From positions 1 to 64,000 of the forward strand of contig NZ_JAACZO010000056.1 of the NCBI RefSeq assembly GCF_010993975.1: 64,000 nucleotides of DNA, read 5' to 3'. This document shows, one piece after another, positions 1-10,078 of the stretch. Position numbers and translations under genes: made by a program. Source of the DNA: Halomonas faecis (lineage in GTDB: Bacteria > Pseudomonadota > Gammaproteobacteria > Pseudomonadales > Halomonadaceae). The notes beneath the pieces are model-generated. The model was not told the origin of the DNA, made no database searches, and worked only from the letters and a program-made list of their open reading frames with translations. The number at the start of each line of letters is the position of its first letter. Positions within the stretch are counted from its first letter, which is position 1.

Positions 1-112
1 ACCCGTCCGCCGCTCGACGCCTGGAAGCAAGCTTCCATCGTTTCCGCTCGACTTGCATGTGTTAGGCCTGCCGCCAGCGTTCAATCTGAGCCATGATCAA
101 ACTCTTCAGTTC
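1..112 (-). rRNA. rrs: 16S ribosomal RNA, 5' end (partial)
   Basis: Read on the minus strand, the segment contains the universal bacterial 16S start, AGAGTTTGATCATGGCTCAG, then the conserved ATTGAACGCTGGCGGCAGGCC and ACACATGCAAGTCGAGCGG stretches of helices near V1. The gene runs off the left edge, so only about the first 112 nt are present. The mature 5' end is placed by comparison with E. coli and could be off by a few bases. The rRNA operon is transcribed leftward, away from pssA. Confidence 0.96.
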
Positions 113-350
113 AAATCATCGTGATCCTTGCCCTTCCGAAGAAGGAAGCGGATCAATCTTGGCTCAAGGGTCAAACGTCTCGTTGACGAGTCGCTTGCCT
201 TGATGATCAGTGACTGCTCACTGCCTCATCGACAAGCGCCCACATGAATTACCTGATCGATTGTTAAAGAGCGGCTCCGGGCTCTTGTAAAGAGGGGAGC
301 GTCCCGCTGCTGCCGTCGACCGTGCCGTCAGCGCCTAGCGAGGAAGGCGT
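113..350 (-). other. rrn operon leader with boxA antitermination site
   Basis: This is the transcribed spacer between the rrn promoter and mature 16S. It carries GCTCTTTAACA at 262-272 on the minus strand, the boxA element that binds NusB/S10 and lets polymerase resist Rho in rRNA operons. The bases after it, including TGTGGGCGC, also resemble the E. coli rrn leader. The rest should form the RNase III processing stem with sequence beyond the left edge. No protein gene is visible. The stretch 379-580 between the promoter and pssA also holds no gene I can support. Confidence 0.8.
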
Positions 351-378
351 ATTCTACGTGATCGGCGCCGGCTGTCAA
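351..378 (-). promoter_or_regulatory. rRNA operon promoter (sigma-70, P1-like)
   Basis: On the minus strand a perfect TTGACA -35 box (373-378) is followed after 16 nt by TAGAAT (351-356). The discriminator after the -10 is GC-rich (ACGCC), typical of growth-rate and ppGpp-controlled rRNA promoters. The 16 nt spacer, one short of optimum, is also common at rrn P1 promoters. No AT-rich UP element is seen upstream. It directs transcription toward boxA and 16S. No second promoter of similar quality was found. Confidence 0.8.
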
Positions 379-580
379 GAGCGTTCGCCTCGCTCAGCGG
401 CCCATCCACGTCAGTGACGAACGCCGCGCCATGCCGGCAAAAAACTCCGCCGCATCAAGCGCTTCCGTCACTCTCCACCGCTGGCAACGTGACCCGTCGC
501 CGGCAGCGGATGCGTACTTTACGGGCAACCCGCGCATGACGCAAGAGGTGTGTGTAGAAAAAGTTCAGGAGCTAGGGCCT

Positions 581-1450
581 TCAAGGAGCCGGAGGCATGC
601 GCTTAAGCTTGCGCGTCACCGCCAGCACGGGACCGGAGGTGACATAGGTACCAAACAGTGCCAGCAACATCACCGAAGGCTGCACCGAGATAACCACGAA
701 AGCGAGCACGATCGCCAGCAGGACCACGAACGGCACAGGGCCCTTCAGGTCCAGATCTTTGAAGCTGTAGTAGCGGATGTTGCTGACCATCAGCACGCCA
801 GCCGCACCCACGATGAGCAGCATCAACAGCTTGAAGCCCAGCGCTTCGGCATCGAAGCTGTGGAATGTCCAGACGCAAGCCGCAACCAGCGCTGCAGCCG
901 AGGGACTCGGCAAACCGATGAACCAGCGCTTGTCGACGCTGCCGATCTGCACGTTGAAGCGCGCCAGGCGCAAGGCCGCACAGGCCACGTACAGGAAGGC
1001 CACCACCCAACCGGTCTTGCCGATGTCTTGCAATATCCAGGTGAAGGCCACCAGAGCCGGCGCCACCCCGAAGGAGAGCATGTCCGACAGACTGTCGTAC
1101 TCGGCACCAAAAGCACTCTGGGTGTTGGTCAAGCGCGCCACACGGCCATCCAGGCCATCGAGCACCATGGCGATGAAGATGGCGACGGCAGCGGCGGTAA
1201 AGTCGCCGTTGATGCCCGCTACTACGGCAAAGAAGCCGGCAAAAAGCGCCGAGGTGGTGAAGAGGTTGGGCAGCAGATAGATCCCTTTGCGTCGAACTTT
1301 GCGCCCATCTTCGATGGATTCTTCGATCACCTCCGTCTCACGCAGGAAGGCGGCCGCCAGATCCTCATCTTCATGTGGCGCCGACTCCCGCGACGCCCCG
1401 CCTTCGGGGCGCTGGCTCTCCTGTTCGGTATTGCGGGAATCCTGACTCAT
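581..1450 (-). CDS. pssA: CDP-diacylglycerol--serine O-phosphatidyltransferase
   Basis: Makes phosphatidylserine from CDP-diacylglycerol and L-serine at the inner membrane, the first step toward phosphatidylethanolamine. The CDP-alcohol phosphotransferase signature DG(x)2AR(x)8G(x)3D(x)3D is complete (DGRVARLTNTQSAFGAEYDS plus the last Asp) about 125-150 residues in. Several hydrophobic helices follow, and the N-terminal 60 residues are acidic and polar. This is the integral-membrane type found in Bacillus and Pseudomonas, not the peripheral E. coli type. The ATG at 1450 (MSQDS...) is chosen. An upstream GTG at 1528 would begin inside the segment just after the ilvC terminator and adds non-conserved residues. 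The gene lies downstream of ilvC on the same strand and separated from it by a strong terminator, so read-through is limited. Length is 289 aa. Confidence 0.92.
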   Translation of the reverse strand: MSQDSRNTEQESQRPEGGASRESAPHEDEDLAAAFLRETEVIEESIEDGRKVRRKGIYLLPNLFTTSALFAGFFAVVAGINGDFTAAAVAIFIAMVLDGLDGRVARLTNTQSAFGAEYDSLSDMLSFGVAPALVAFTWILQDIGKTGWVVAFLYVACAALRLARFNVQIGSVDKRWFIGLPSPSAAALVAACVWTFHSFDAEALGFKLLMLLIVGAAGVLMVSNIRYYSFKDLDLKGPVPFVVLLAIVLAFVVISVQPSVMLLALFGTYVTSGPVLAVTRKLKRMPPAP

Positions 1451-1535
1451 ACTTGTCGCCCATAGCCGCGAATGAAGAATGTCATTCTTGCACGCTACCG
1501 TAGGTGCGAAAAGACATGGCGCCGTCACGGAAAAC

Positions 1536-1565
1536 GCCGAGGGCGCGGAAAACCGCGCCCTCGGC
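1536..1565 (-). terminator. Rho-independent terminator of ilvC
   Basis: A perfect 13 bp GC-rich stem (GCCGAGGGCGCGG paired with its complement) with a 4 nt loop lies just past the ilvC stop. On the minus strand it is followed by a short T run (GTTTTCC). The T tract is brief but the stem is very stable. Confidence 0.85.
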
Positions 1566-1585
1566 AGCGAGCAGCTCCTGAAGAA

Positions 1586-2704
<1,119 letters not shown>

Positions 2705-2720
2705 TTACGCCAGAGCCTCC

Positions 2721-2746
2721 GTTGCGTAAAACGCGATGTTTGCAAC
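2721..2746. promoter_or_regulatory. Putative IlvY operator in the ilvY-ilvC divergent region
   Basis: The 176 bp divergent intergenic region holds the inverted repeat GTTGC-N16-GCAAC, with an inner dyad GCGTAAAACGC. A further GTTGCGAAC lies about 30 bp toward ilvC. Repeated TTGC/GCAA half sites agree with known IlvY operators in enterics. TTGCAA at 2740-2745 could also be a -35 box for ilvY, which would give autoregulation. The site is inferred from pattern and gene arrangement. Confidence 0.5.
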
Positions 2747-2778
2747 ACCACATGTCAGATTATGCAATACTAGACGGC

Positions 2779-3666
2779 ATGGACATGCGCCCCCTCAGGC
2801 ACTTTCTGGCTCTCGCCGATGCGTTGCACTTCGGCCGTGCCAGCGAAACCTGTCACGTCAGCCCCTCAACGCTCTCTCGTTCGATTCGTCAGCTCGAGAC
2901 CAGCGTCGGCGTCCCCCTCTTCGAGCGCGACAATCGCCACGTTTCGCTGACCCGCCACGGCGAGGCCTTCCAACGATTCGCCCGAGAGACCCTGGCTCAG
3001 TGGGAGGCACTGCGCCTGTCGCTCATGAGCGAGGCGCAACAGCTCGTCGGCGAAATAAGCATCTATTGCTCGGTGACCGCCAGCTATAGCTTCCTCTACG
3101 CGTTGCTCAGCGACTTCCGCGGTCGCCACCCGGGCATCGAACTCAAGCTGCACACCGGCGATCCGGCCGAGGCGATGAACCGCGTGCTGGCCGGCGACGA
3201 GGACATGGCGATCACGCCGCGCCCACGCCAGGCGCCTGAAGCGCTAGCGTTCAAGTCGCTGACCCGCTCGCCGCTGGTGTTCATCGCCCCTCATGAAGCT
3301 CACGACTGGATTCCCGCCACCCCGGAGATGCCACGTATCGAGCAGTGGCGCACGGTACCGATGATCCTCTCCGAGGCGGGGCTGTCGCGCGAGTATGCCG
3401 ACACCTGGTTCCGCGCGCTAGGCATTGCGCCACGGATCTACGCCCAGGTCGCCGGCCACGAAGCCATCGTCAGCATGGTAGGGCTCGGCTTCGGCATCGG
3501 CGTGGTGCCAAAGATCGTGCTGGACAATAGCCCGCTGGTGGAACGGGTGCGGGTGTTGCCGGTCAAGCCCGAGCTGCCCCACTACGACGTCGGCCTGTGC
3601 GTGCAGGAGCGGCGCCTGAAAAGCCCACTGATACAGGCGCTGTGGGACGAAGTGGCAGAGCGTTGA
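2779..3666 (+). CDS. ilvY: LysR-type transcriptional activator of ilvC
   Basis: LysR-family regulator, 295 aa, close to E. coli IlvY in length and sequence features. The N-terminal winged helix-turn-helix (residues 1-60) has HFGRASETCHVSPSTLSRSI, and an effector-binding domain follows, with ICSVTASYSFLYALL and GHEAIVSMVGLG segments characteristic of IlvY. In enterics it binds acetolactate or acetohydroxybutyrate and activates the divergent ilvC. The start MDMRPLRHFLALAD matches the family N-terminus. A more upstream ATG (2752) would add residues not found in relatives. It points away from ilvC and toward the 3' end of ilvH. Confidence 0.92.
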   Translation: MDMRPLRHFLALADALHFGRASETCHVSPSTLSRSIRQLETSVGVPLFERDNRHVSLTRHGEAFQRFARETLAQWEALRLSLMSEAQQLVGEISIYCSVTASYSFLYALLSDFRGRHPGIELKLHTGDPAEAMNRVLAGDEDMAITPRPRQAPEALAFKSLTRSPLVFIAPHEAHDWIPATPEMPRIEQWRTVPMILSEAGLSREYADTWFRALGIAPRIYAQVAGHEAIVSMVGLGFGIGVVPKIVLDNSPLVERVRVLPVKPELPHYDVGLCVQERRLKSPLIQALWDEVAER

Positions 3667-3671
3667 GGTGC

Positions 3672-3695
3672 AAAAAAGCCGCCCCGAAGGGCGGC
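3672..3695 (-). terminator. Rho-independent terminator of the ilvI-ilvH operon
   Basis: Perfect 7 bp stem GCCGCCC/GGGCGGC with a tetraloop. On the minus strand it is followed by six T residues (3672-3677). It lies between the convergent 3' ends of ilvY and ilvH. The T run makes it a terminator for the leftward ilv transcript, though the hairpin may also slow rightward ilvY transcription. Confidence 0.9.
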
Positions 3696-3721
3696 CTGTC
3701 AGGTCATATCAGACGTATCAA

Positions 3722-4213
3722 TCACAGGGACAGCACTTTGTCTCCCCGCGCGATCCCCGACACCCCGGTACGCGCCACCTCGAGAATACCCACCGGCGCC
3801 ATGGCCTGCAGGAAGGCATCGAGTTTGCCGGCATCCCCGGTGATCTGCACCGTGTAGAGACTCGGCGAGACGTCGACGATCTGCGCGCGGAAGATGTCCA
3901 CCGTGCGTTTGACCTCGTCGCGGGCCGCCCCCAGGGCCTTGACCTTCACCAGCATCAGCTCTCGCTCGATGTGGTTGCCCTCGGTGAGATCGACCAGCTT
4001 GACCACGTCGATCAGCTTGTTGAGGTGCTTGGTGATCTGTTCGATCACCCGGTCGTCCCCCACCGTGGTCACGGTCAGGCGAGACAGGGTCTCGTCCTCG
4101 GTGGGCGCGACGTTCAGCGTCTCGATGTTGAAGTTGCGCTGCGAGAAGAGCCCCACCACGCGTGACAGGGCGCCCGGTTCGTTTTCCATCAGAATCGAGA
4201 TGATATGGCGCAT
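3722..4213 (-). CDS. ilvH: Acetolactate synthase small (regulatory) subunit
   Basis: Regulatory subunit of acetohydroxyacid synthase. It activates the large subunit and confers valine feedback inhibition. The N-terminal ACT domain starts MRHIISILMENEPGALSRVV with the valine-site pattern, and the C-terminal AHAS-associated domain follows from about residue 85 (ERELMLVKVKA...). At 163 aa it has the length of E. coli IlvH. Its ATG shares one base with the ilvI stop codon (TGATG), which implies translational coupling and fixed stoichiometry. Confidence 0.96.
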   Translation of the reverse strand: MRHIISILMENEPGALSRVVGLFSQRNFNIETLNVAPTEDETLSRLTVTTVGDDRVIEQITKHLNKLIDVVKLVDLTEGNHIERELMLVKVKALGAARDEVKRTVDIFRAQIVDVSPSLYTVQITGDAGKLDAFLQAMAPVGILEVARTGVSGIARGDKVLSL

Positions 4214-5937
4214 CAGGTCCGCTCCGTCTTGGAAAGCAGCATGTCACGCATGGAGCCCAGGGGCACCTGCATCGGATAGACGTGCTCGCGCGGATCGACG
4301 ATGACATCCAGAAACACCAGCTCGTCCTTGTCGGCCAGGGTGCGCTCGAGCGCCTCCCCCAGTTGCTCCTTGGTCTCCACCCGCAGTGCCGTGAAACCGT
4401 AGGCCTCGATCAACTTGGCGAAATCGGGTAACGATTCCATGTAGGAGTGGGCGTGGCGAGACTTGTAGTTGAGATCCTGCCACTGGCGCACCATACCCAG
4501 CGAGGCGTTGTTGAGGTTGATGATCTTCACCCCGCCGCCGAACTGCTTACAGGTCGACAGCTCCTGCATCATCATCTGGAAGCTGCCCTCTCCGGTGATG
4601 CAGATCACCTGCTCCTCGGGGAAGTTCTGCTTGATGCCCATGGCCGCCGGGAAGCCGAAACCCATGGTGCCAAGCCCCCCGGAGGTAATGAAGCGGTTGG
4701 GCTTGTCGAACTTGTAGTACTGGGCTGCGAACATCTGATGCTGGCCCACGTCAGTGGTCACGTACGCCTCGCCGCGCGTTGCCTCGCACAGCGCCTCGAC
4801 CACTTCTTGAGGCTTGAGCGCTTCGCCGGCCTTCGAGGGCTCGTAGAGCTTGCCGTGGCGCTCGTCACGCCAGCCGTCGATCGTCTGCCACCACTCGGCG
4901 AGCGCTTCGGGATGGGCGATCTCTTGTCCTTGGACCAAGCTGATCATCTCGCTGATCACACTGCCCGCCGGCCCCACGATGGGAACGTCGGCACGCACCG
5001 TCTTGGAGACGGAGCTGGGGTCGATGTCCACATGGATGATTTTCGCGGTGGGACAAAACTTGGAGGTATTGTTGGTGACCCGGTCGTCGAAGCGCGCGCC
5101 GATGGCCACGATCAGGTCGGCATGGTGCATGGCCATGTTCGACTCGAAGGAGCCGTGCATGCCCAGCCAGCCCAGGCACTGGCGGTCACTCTGCGGATAG
5201 GCGCCGATGCCCATCAGGGTGGTGGTAATGGGAAAGCCCAGCCGCTTGACCAGGTCGGTCAGCCCCTCGCTGGCCCGGCCGGTAACCACACCGCCGCCAG
5301 TGTAGAACACCGGCCGCTTGGCCTTGAGCATCAGCTCCACGGCCTTCTTGATCTGCCCGGTATGGCCCCGCGCCACCGGATTGTAGGAGCGCATCTTGAC
5401 CTTTTTCGGGTAGACGTATTCGTAACGCTCGGTAGGAGCGGTCATGTCCTTGGGAATATCCACAACGACCGGGCCCGGACGTCCGGTTGCCGCCAGATAG
5501 TAGGCCTTCTTGAGGACATCGGGAATCTCGGACGGGTGGCGGATCGAGAAGCTGTGTTTCACGATGGGCCGGGTCACGCCGATGATGTCGGTTTCCTGGA
5601 AGGCGTCGTCACCGATCAGGTGGCTCATCACCTGACCGCACAGCACAACCATGGGAATCGAGTCCATGTAGGCAGTGGCGATGCCGGTGACGGCATTGGT
5701 AGCGCCCGGGCCGGACGTCACCAACACGGTGCCAGGCTTGCCTGAGGCACGCGCGTAGCCATCGGCGGCATGGGTGGCGGCCTGCTCGTGGCGTACCAGG
5801 ATGTGTTTGACCTTGTCCTGGCGAAACAGCGCATCATAGATGTGCAGCGCCGCCCCACCGGGATAGCCATAGATGTATTCGACGCCCTCGTCCTGGAGGA
5901 ATCGGGCGATCATGTCTGCGCCGGAAAGCAGTTCCAC
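4213..5937 (-). CDS. ilvI: Acetolactate synthase large (catalytic) subunit
   Basis: ThDP, FAD and Mg2+-dependent enzyme joining two pyruvates, or pyruvate and 2-oxobutyrate; first common step of Val/Leu/Ile synthesis. Visible features are the N-terminal ThDP domain with GYPGGAALHIYDAL (catalytic Glu region upstream in DEGVEYIYG), the central FAD/transhydrogenase-like domain, and the C-terminal ThDP/metal motif, here GEGSFQ...NLNN rather than GDG; I recall this variant from pseudomonad IlvI. The start is taken as GTG (ELLSGADMIARF...), preceded by GGGGAGA, giving 574 aa, the exact size of E. coli IlvI. An upstream extension to 6045 runs through structured leader and is rejected. It is the first gene of ilvI-ilvH. 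Confidence 0.95.
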   Translation of the reverse strand: MELLSGADMIARFLQDEGVEYIYGYPGGAALHIYDALFRQDKVKHILVRHEQAATHAADGYARASGKPGTVLVTSGPGATNAVTGIATAYMDSIPMVVLCGQVMSHLIGDDAFQETDIIGVTRPIVKHSFSIRHPSEIPDVLKKAYYLAATGRPGPVVVDIPKDMTAPTERYEYVYPKKVKMRSYNPVARGHTGQIKKAVELMLKAKRPVFYTGGGVVTGRASEGLTDLVKRLGFPITTTLMGIGAYPQSDRQCLGWLGMHGSFESNMAMHHADLIVAIGARFDDRVTNNTSKFCPTAKIIHVDIDPSSVSKTVRADVPIVGPAGSVISEMISLVQGQEIAHPEALAEWWQTIDGWRDERHGKLYEPSKAGEALKPQEVVEALCEATRGEAYVTTDVGQHQMFAAQYYKFDKPNRFITSGGLGTMGFGFPAAMGIKQNFPEEQVICITGEGSFQMMMQELSTCKQFGGGVKIINLNNASLGMVRQWQDLNYKSRHAHSYMESLPDFAKLIEAYGFTALRVETKEQLGEALERTLADKDELVFLDVIVDPREHVYPMQVPLGSMRDMLLSKTERT

Positions 5938-6002
5938 GGATGTTTCTCCCCTGGAGGTCTCGAGTGCGATCCGTGCTCCTTGTACGGAACACGGGGTCAA
6001 GT

Positions 6003-6034
6003 GCGGCGGTACGCCGCTGCCGGCCAAGCCGGCA
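6003..6034 (-). promoter_or_regulatory. Two adjacent perfect hairpins in the ilvI leader
   Basis: Back-to-back inverted repeats: GCGGCG-3 nt-CGCCGC (6003-6017) and TGCCGGC-3 nt-GCCGGCA (6018-6034). Both are perfect and lie about 65-95 nt upstream of the ilvI GTG on the presumed mRNA. No T run follows, so they are not simple terminators. No branched-chain-rich leader peptide was found with them. Confidence 0.5.
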
Positions 6035-6087
6035 CCTGATGCCAAACCCTGGCTTGATGGGCCCTGTTGGGGCCTGCACTCTCATTC

Positions 6088-6126
6088 GGGAACGCCGATT
6101 CACAGCGACATTAATCGGCAGTTCCC
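6088..6126 (-). promoter_or_regulatory. Long hairpin in the ilvI leader
   Basis: Inverted repeat of 6 + 7 bp (GGGAAC, one bulged base, then GCCGATT, paired with AATCGGC and GTTCCC) around a 12 nt loop, about 150-190 nt upstream of ilvI. It lies between the putative promoter and the two smaller hairpins. Function is unknown: attenuation, mRNA stability or a protein site are all possible. Confidence 0.45.
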
Positions 6127-6280
6127 TTTCACGGCGGATCGCCGCGTCGGGGCGTTGGCCGTCGCCGGTGGTTGACCGACGGCGGAAGTCCTTCGGCGGG
6201 TAGAGGCCAGCCGGCCTACCCTTCGCGCGGCAAGGGGGGATCGCCCGCTGGTGGCCGCGCCCGCGTATCAGGAAAGGTCA

Positions 6281-6309
6281 AGATTCCATTAGCGCGGCAA
6301 GAGTGTCAA
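6281..6309 (-). promoter_or_regulatory. Putative ilvI promoter
   Basis: Minus-strand TTGACA (6304-6309) with weak -10 candidates, GAATCT at 17 nt or TGGAAT at 15 nt spacing. It sits downstream of the clpB terminator and upstream of ilvI, leaving a leader of roughly 340 nt. The -35 is perfect but the -10 is poor, so this is tentative. Confidence 0.4.
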
Positions 6310-6364
6310 CCGTAGTGGGTCGTTCGCTAGACCAACACGCCTGCCACGACAAGGATGCGCCACG

Positions 6365-6395
6365 AAAAAAACCGCCGGCCGGGAACGGCTGGCGG
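6365..6395 (-). terminator. Rho-independent terminator of clpB
   Basis: Stem CCGCC, one A/C mismatch, GCCG, paired with CGGC and GGCGG around a TTCC loop. On the minus strand it is followed by seven T residues. It lies about 100 nt beyond the clpB stop and separates it from the ilvI promoter region. Confidence 0.9.
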
Positions 6396-6493
6396 GCAAG
6401 GGGGGTTACAGGACGCAACCTGATGATAAGTCTAGTCCGCATTCGGCGGCACGCCCGGCGATACACGTAACAGCTTGTGAACGACGGTGCGCC

Positions 6494-9079
6494 TCAGGCA
6501 GTCCGGAAGACCAGGCGCCCCTCCTCCGCGTCCACGCGAATGACATCGCCCGGCGAGAACTTGCCGGCCAGCAGATCCTGGGCCAGCGGATTCTCGATGC
6601 GACTCTGGATCGCCCGCTTGAGTGGACGGGCGCCGAACACCGGATCGAAGCCGACCACGGCGAGCTGCGCCAGCGCTTCGCTGGATACCTCGAGCGACAG
6701 CTCATGCTCGGCGAGCCGTGAGCGCAACCGGTCGAGCTGTATCTCGGCAATGGCCTGAATCTGCTCCTGATCCAGCGCATGGAAGACCACCACTTCGTCG
6801 ATCCGGTTGATCAGCTCGGGGCGGAAGTGATTGCCCACCACCTCCATCACCGCGCTCTTCATCTGCTCGTAGTCGGCATCATCGCCGCCCAGGCGCTGGA
6901 TGATGTCCGACCCCATGTTGGAAGTCATCACGATCACGGTGTTGCGGAAATCCACCGTGCGCCCCTGACCATCGGTGAGCCGGCCATCCTCGAGCACCTG
7001 CAGCAGAATGTTGAAAACGTCGGCATGGGCCTTCTCCACCTCGTCGAGCAGCAACACCGAATAGGGCTTGCGACGCACCGCCTCGGTCAGGTAGCCGCCC
7101 TCTTCGTAACCGACATAGCCGGGAGGCGCACCGATCAGGCGTGCCACGGAGTGCTTCTCCATGAACTCCGACATGTCGATGCGCACCATGGCTTCCTCAG
7201 TGTCGAAGAGGAAGTTCGCCAGCGATTTGCACAGTTCCGTCTTGCCCACCCCGGTCGGGCCGAGGAACAGGAAGGAGCCGTTGGGGCGATTGGGGTCGGC
7301 CAGCCCGGCCCGCGACCGGCGCACGGCGTTGGCCACCGCGGTCACCGCCTCGTCCTGGCCGATCACCCGCTCATGCAGCGCCTCCTCCATGCGCAACAGC
7401 TTGTCACGCTCGCCTTCGAGCATCTTCGCCACCGGGATGCCAGTCCAGCGCGACACCACCTCGGCAATTTCCTCTTCGGTGACGTTGGAGCGCAACAGCT
7501 TATGCTGCGACGTGTCCGCTTCGGCGGCACTGCTTTCGGCGATCTTCTTCTCGAGGTCGGGAATCACTCCGTATTGCAGCTCGGACATGCGCCCCAGGTC
7601 GCCCTGGCGACGGGCCTGCTCCAGCTCCACGCGAGCGCGGTCGAGCTCGTCCTTGAACTGAGCGGCACCCTGGATGCTTGCTTTCTCGGCTTTCCATATC
7701 TCGTCCAGGTCGGCATACTCGCGCTCGAGTTCCTCGATCTGCCCTTCCAGACTCTCGAGACGCTTCTTCGAGGCGTCGTCGGTCTCCTTCCTGAGGTGCT
7801 CGCGCTCCATCTTGAGCTGAATCAGCCGGCGATCGAGACGATCCATCGCCTCGGGCTTGGAATCGAGCTCCATGCGAATGCGCGAACACGCCTCATCGAC
7901 CAGGTCGATAGCCTTGTCGGGCAGTTGGCGGTCGGTGATGTAACGATGGGACAGCTTGGCCGCAGCGATGATGGCACCATCGGTGATGTCGACGCCATGA
8001 TGCACCTCGTAGCGCTCCTTGAGGCCGCGCAGGATCGCCACGGTGTCCTCCTCGGTGGGTTCGTCCACCAGGACCTTCTGGAAGCGCCGCTCCAGCGCTG
8101 CATCCTTCTCGATGTGCTGGCGATACTCGTCGAGGGTGGTGGCACCAACGCAGTGCAGCTCGCCACGAGCCAGTGCCGGTTTGAGCATGTTGCCGGCATC
8201 CATGGCGCCCTCGGCCTTACCGGCACCGACCATGGTATGCAGCTCATCGATGAACAGGATCACCCGGCCCTCCTCCTGGGCCAGCTCCTTCAGCACGGCC
8301 TTGAGGCGCTCCTCGAATTCACCACGGTACTTGGCGCCGGCCAGCAGCGCGCCCATATCCAGCGACAGCACGCGCTTGTCCTTGAGCCCCTCGGGTACCT
8401 CGCCGTCGACGATGCGGCTTGCCAGCCCCTCGACGATGGCGGTCTTGCCCACCCCGGGCTCACCGATCAGCACCGGGTTGTTCTTGGTACGCCGCTGCAA
8501 CACCTGAATGGTGCGGCGGATCTCGTCGTCACGACCGATGACCGGATCCAGCTTGCCCTGCTCGGCACGCTCGGTGAGATCCAGGGTGTATTTTTCCAGC
8601 GCCTCGCGGGACTCCTCGGCGTTGGGATCATCGACCTTCTCGCCACCGCGTACGCTATCGATGGCGCCTTCCAGCGCCTGGCGAGTCACGCCGGCCTGCT
8701 TCAGCAGCTTGCTGACGGCATGACTCATTTCCAGCGCGGCGAGCAGCACCAGTTCGCTGGCGATATACTGATCGCCGCGCTTCTGAGCCTCACGGTCTGT
8801 GAGGTTGAACAACTTGCCCAGATCGCGGGACGGCTGCACTTCACCGTCGAACTGGCCCACCCGGGGCAGGTCGTCCAGGTGGCTCGCCAAGCCATCTCGC
8901 AAATGTGCAGCGTTGCCGCCGGCCTTCTGCACCAGCGCCTTCACACCGGTATCGCTGGCATCGAGTAACGCCAGCAGCAAATGGCCCGGCTCGAGCTGAT
9001 TATGGCCGCGACCCACGGCCAGCGACTGAGCCTCGGCTATGGCGTTCTGCAGCTTGGCGGTGAACTTGTCGAATCGCAT
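6494..9079 (-). CDS. clpB: ATP-dependent chaperone ClpB (disaggregase)
   Basis: Hexameric AAA+ disaggregase that works with DnaK to pull proteins out of aggregates after heat or salt stress. At 861 aa it is full length. Order: N-terminal repeat domain (about 1-145), first AAA+ module with [14 protein letters not shown] (about 205), the long coiled-coil middle domain (about 400-530, rich in Glu/Lys/Arg), and the second AAA+ module with [14 protein letters not shown] (about 605). The start MRFDKFT is chosen because GGAGGAAGG lies directly upstream; an ATG five codons earlier overlaps that site. The synteny bamD / rluD-pgeF-clpB is the same as in E. coli. No clear sigma-32 promoter was identified upstream. 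Confidence 0.97.
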   Translation of the reverse strand: MRFDKFTAKLQNAIAEAQSLAVGRGHNQLEPGHLLLALLDASDTGVKALVQKAGGNAAHLRDGLASHLDDLPRVGQFDGEVQPSRDLGKLFNLTDREAQKRGDQYIASELVLLAALEMSHAVSKLLKQAGVTRQALEGAIDSVRGGEKVDDPNAEESREALEKYTLDLTERAEQGKLDPVIGRDDEIRRTIQVLQRRTKNNPVLIGEPGVGKTAIVEGLASRIVDGEVPEGLKDKRVLSLDMGALLAGAKYRGEFEERLKAVLKELAQEEGRVILFIDELHTMVGAGKAEGAMDAGNMLKPALARGELHCVGATTLDEYRQHIEKDAALERRFQKVLVDEPTEEDTVAILRGLKERYEVHHGVDITDGAIIAAAKLSHRYITDRQLPDKAIDLVDEACSRIRMELDSKPEAMDRLDRRLIQLKMEREHLRKETDDASKKRLESLEGQIEELEREYADLDEIWKAEKASIQGAAQFKDELDRARVELEQARRQGDLGRMSELQYGVIPDLEKKIAESSAAEADTSQHKLLRSNVTEEEIAEVVSRWTGIPVAKMLEGERDKLLRMEEALHERVIGQDEAVTAVANAVRRSRAGLADPNRPNGSFLFLGPTGVGKTELCKSLANFLFDTEEAMVRIDMSEFMEKHSVARLIGAPPGYVGYEEGGYLTEAVRRKPYSVLLLDEVEKAHADVFNILLQVLEDGRLTDGQGRTVDFRNTVIVMTSNMGSDIIQRLGGDDADYEQMKSAVMEVVGNHFRPELINRIDEVVVFHALDQEQIQAIAEIQLDRLRSRLAEHELSLEVSSEALAQLAVVGFDPVFGARPLKRAIQSRIENPLAQDLLAGKFSPGDVIRVDAEEGRLVFRTA

Positions 9080-9226
9080 CAATCCTTCCTCCATACGGGG
9101 TAACGGCGCGGTCGGACGCGCCGCGTTGCCCTATCAAATCGCATTGCTCATTCAATGGAGTCGGATCGTGCGGCTTTCAAGTCGAAAGCCGGGAGGCGGG
9201 GTAGGACACGTTGACGCAGATCAAGG

Positions 9227-9289
9227 GCTGCGAGCTGCGGGCTGCGGGCTGCGGGCTGCGGGCTGCGGGCTGCGGGCTGCGGGCTGCGG
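9227..9289. repeat. Tandem heptamer repeat, nine copies of GCTGCGG
   Basis: Nine head-to-tail copies of the 7-mer GCTGCGG, the first reading GCTGCGA and the rest identical. They lie in the gap between the 3' end of pgeF and the 5' end of clpB. A seven-base period would shift frame if translated, and no gene crosses it. The same unit recurs after bamD. Such arrays are prone to slippage, so copy number may vary between strains. Confidence 0.95.
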
Positions 9290-9322
9290 GCAGTAGTTTG
9301 GCTAGACGCTCGAAGCCCGGTG

Positions 9323-10078
9323 CTAGCGCAGCCAGATCACGTTGGCCATGCGCCCGGTCTTGCCGTCGTCGCGGCGATGGGAATAGAAGCGCGACTCGCA
9401 CGCCGTGCAGAAGTGGCCACCCGCGATGTGCGACACCCCCAGGCGCTCGAGGCGCAGGCGCGCCAACTTGTAAAGGTCGGCCATATAGTGGCCCAGCCGA
9501 TAAGGGCTGGGGTCGAACGCCGCCGCCGCTTCGGGATGCACGCCGACGAAGGCCTGCTGTACCTCCGGCCCCACCTCGAACTGGGCATTGGAGATCGCCG
9601 GCCCCAGCCAGGCGAGCAGCTCCTCGGGCGGGGTGGCCAGCGCTGCTACCGTGGCTTCCATCACGCCACCGGCCAACCCCCGCCAGCCGGCGTGGGCCAC
9701 CGCCACGCGCGAGCCGTCGCGGTCGCAGAAAAAGACCGGTAGACAATCGGCCGTGAGCACGACGCAGGCATGACCGCGGTCGAAAGCCACCGACGCGTCT
9801 GCCTCCGGCACGCCGTCGGTATAGCTCGGCTGCACCCGGGCACCGTGCACCTGCCTAAGCCACAACAGCGGCCGCTCGTCGTCGAGCTCGTTGCCGATCA
9901 GCCGCCGGCACAGCGCCACATGGGCCGGATTGTCACCCACCCCATCGGACGGGTTGAAGCAGGCAAACTCGCCCTGACTGGGCCCGGTCTCGCGAGTGGT
10001 GACGAAGGCGCCGACGCTGGCCGGTGCCGGCCAATCGGGGGTGATGAGAGTCGGCTCGAGATGGGGCGCATCGCTCAT
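9323..10078 (-). CDS. pgeF: Laccase-domain protein PgeF (YfiH), peptidoglycan editing factor
   Basis: DUF152/YfiH family, 251 aa. Conserved zinc/copper-ligand blocks are visible: [41 protein letters not shown] and [18 protein letters not shown] with Cys/His ligands. In E. coli the homologue removes wrongly incorporated L-serine from peptidoglycan precursors; older annotations call it polyphenol oxidase. It is the second gene of rluD-pgeF. Its ATG overlaps the rluD stop by 4 nt (ATGA), so the two are translationally coupled. Confidence 0.93.
   Translation of the reverse strand: MSDAPHLEPTLITPDWPAPASVGAFVTTRETGPSQGEFACFNPSDGVGDNPAHVALCRRLIGNELDDERPLLWLRQVHGARVQPSYTDGVPEADASVAFDRGHACVVLTADCLPVFFCDRDGSRVAVAHAGWRGLAGGVMEATVAALATPPEELLAWLGPAISNAQFEVGPEVQQAFVGVHPEAAAAFDPSPYRLGHYMADLYKLARLRLERLGVSHIAGGHFCTACESRFYSHRRDDGKTGRMANVIWLR

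Noticed and set aside
431..1465. 344-codon plus-strand ORF over pssA
   Set aside because: It is the antisense shadow of pssA. Composition is rich in His/Arg/Gln with no domain pattern, a common result of high GC coding DNA.
6061..6103. Leader peptide candidate upstream of ilvI
   Set aside because: The ATG-initiated frame shows no run of Ile, Leu or Val codons and no RBS, so it does not support attenuation by translation.
6779..8968. 729-codon plus-strand ORF opposite clpB
   Set aside because: Clear clpB occupies the other strand. The translated product is low-complexity His/Leu/Gln-rich and has no RBS or family features.
9227..9289. CRISPR-like array
   Set aside because: The unit is 7 bp, directly tandem, with no spacers and no cas genes, so it is a simple tandem repeat.
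9177..9746. 189-codon minus-strand ORF through the heptamer array
   Set aside because: It overlaps pgeF in another frame; its repeated ARSPQPA residues are just the translation of the heptamer repeat.
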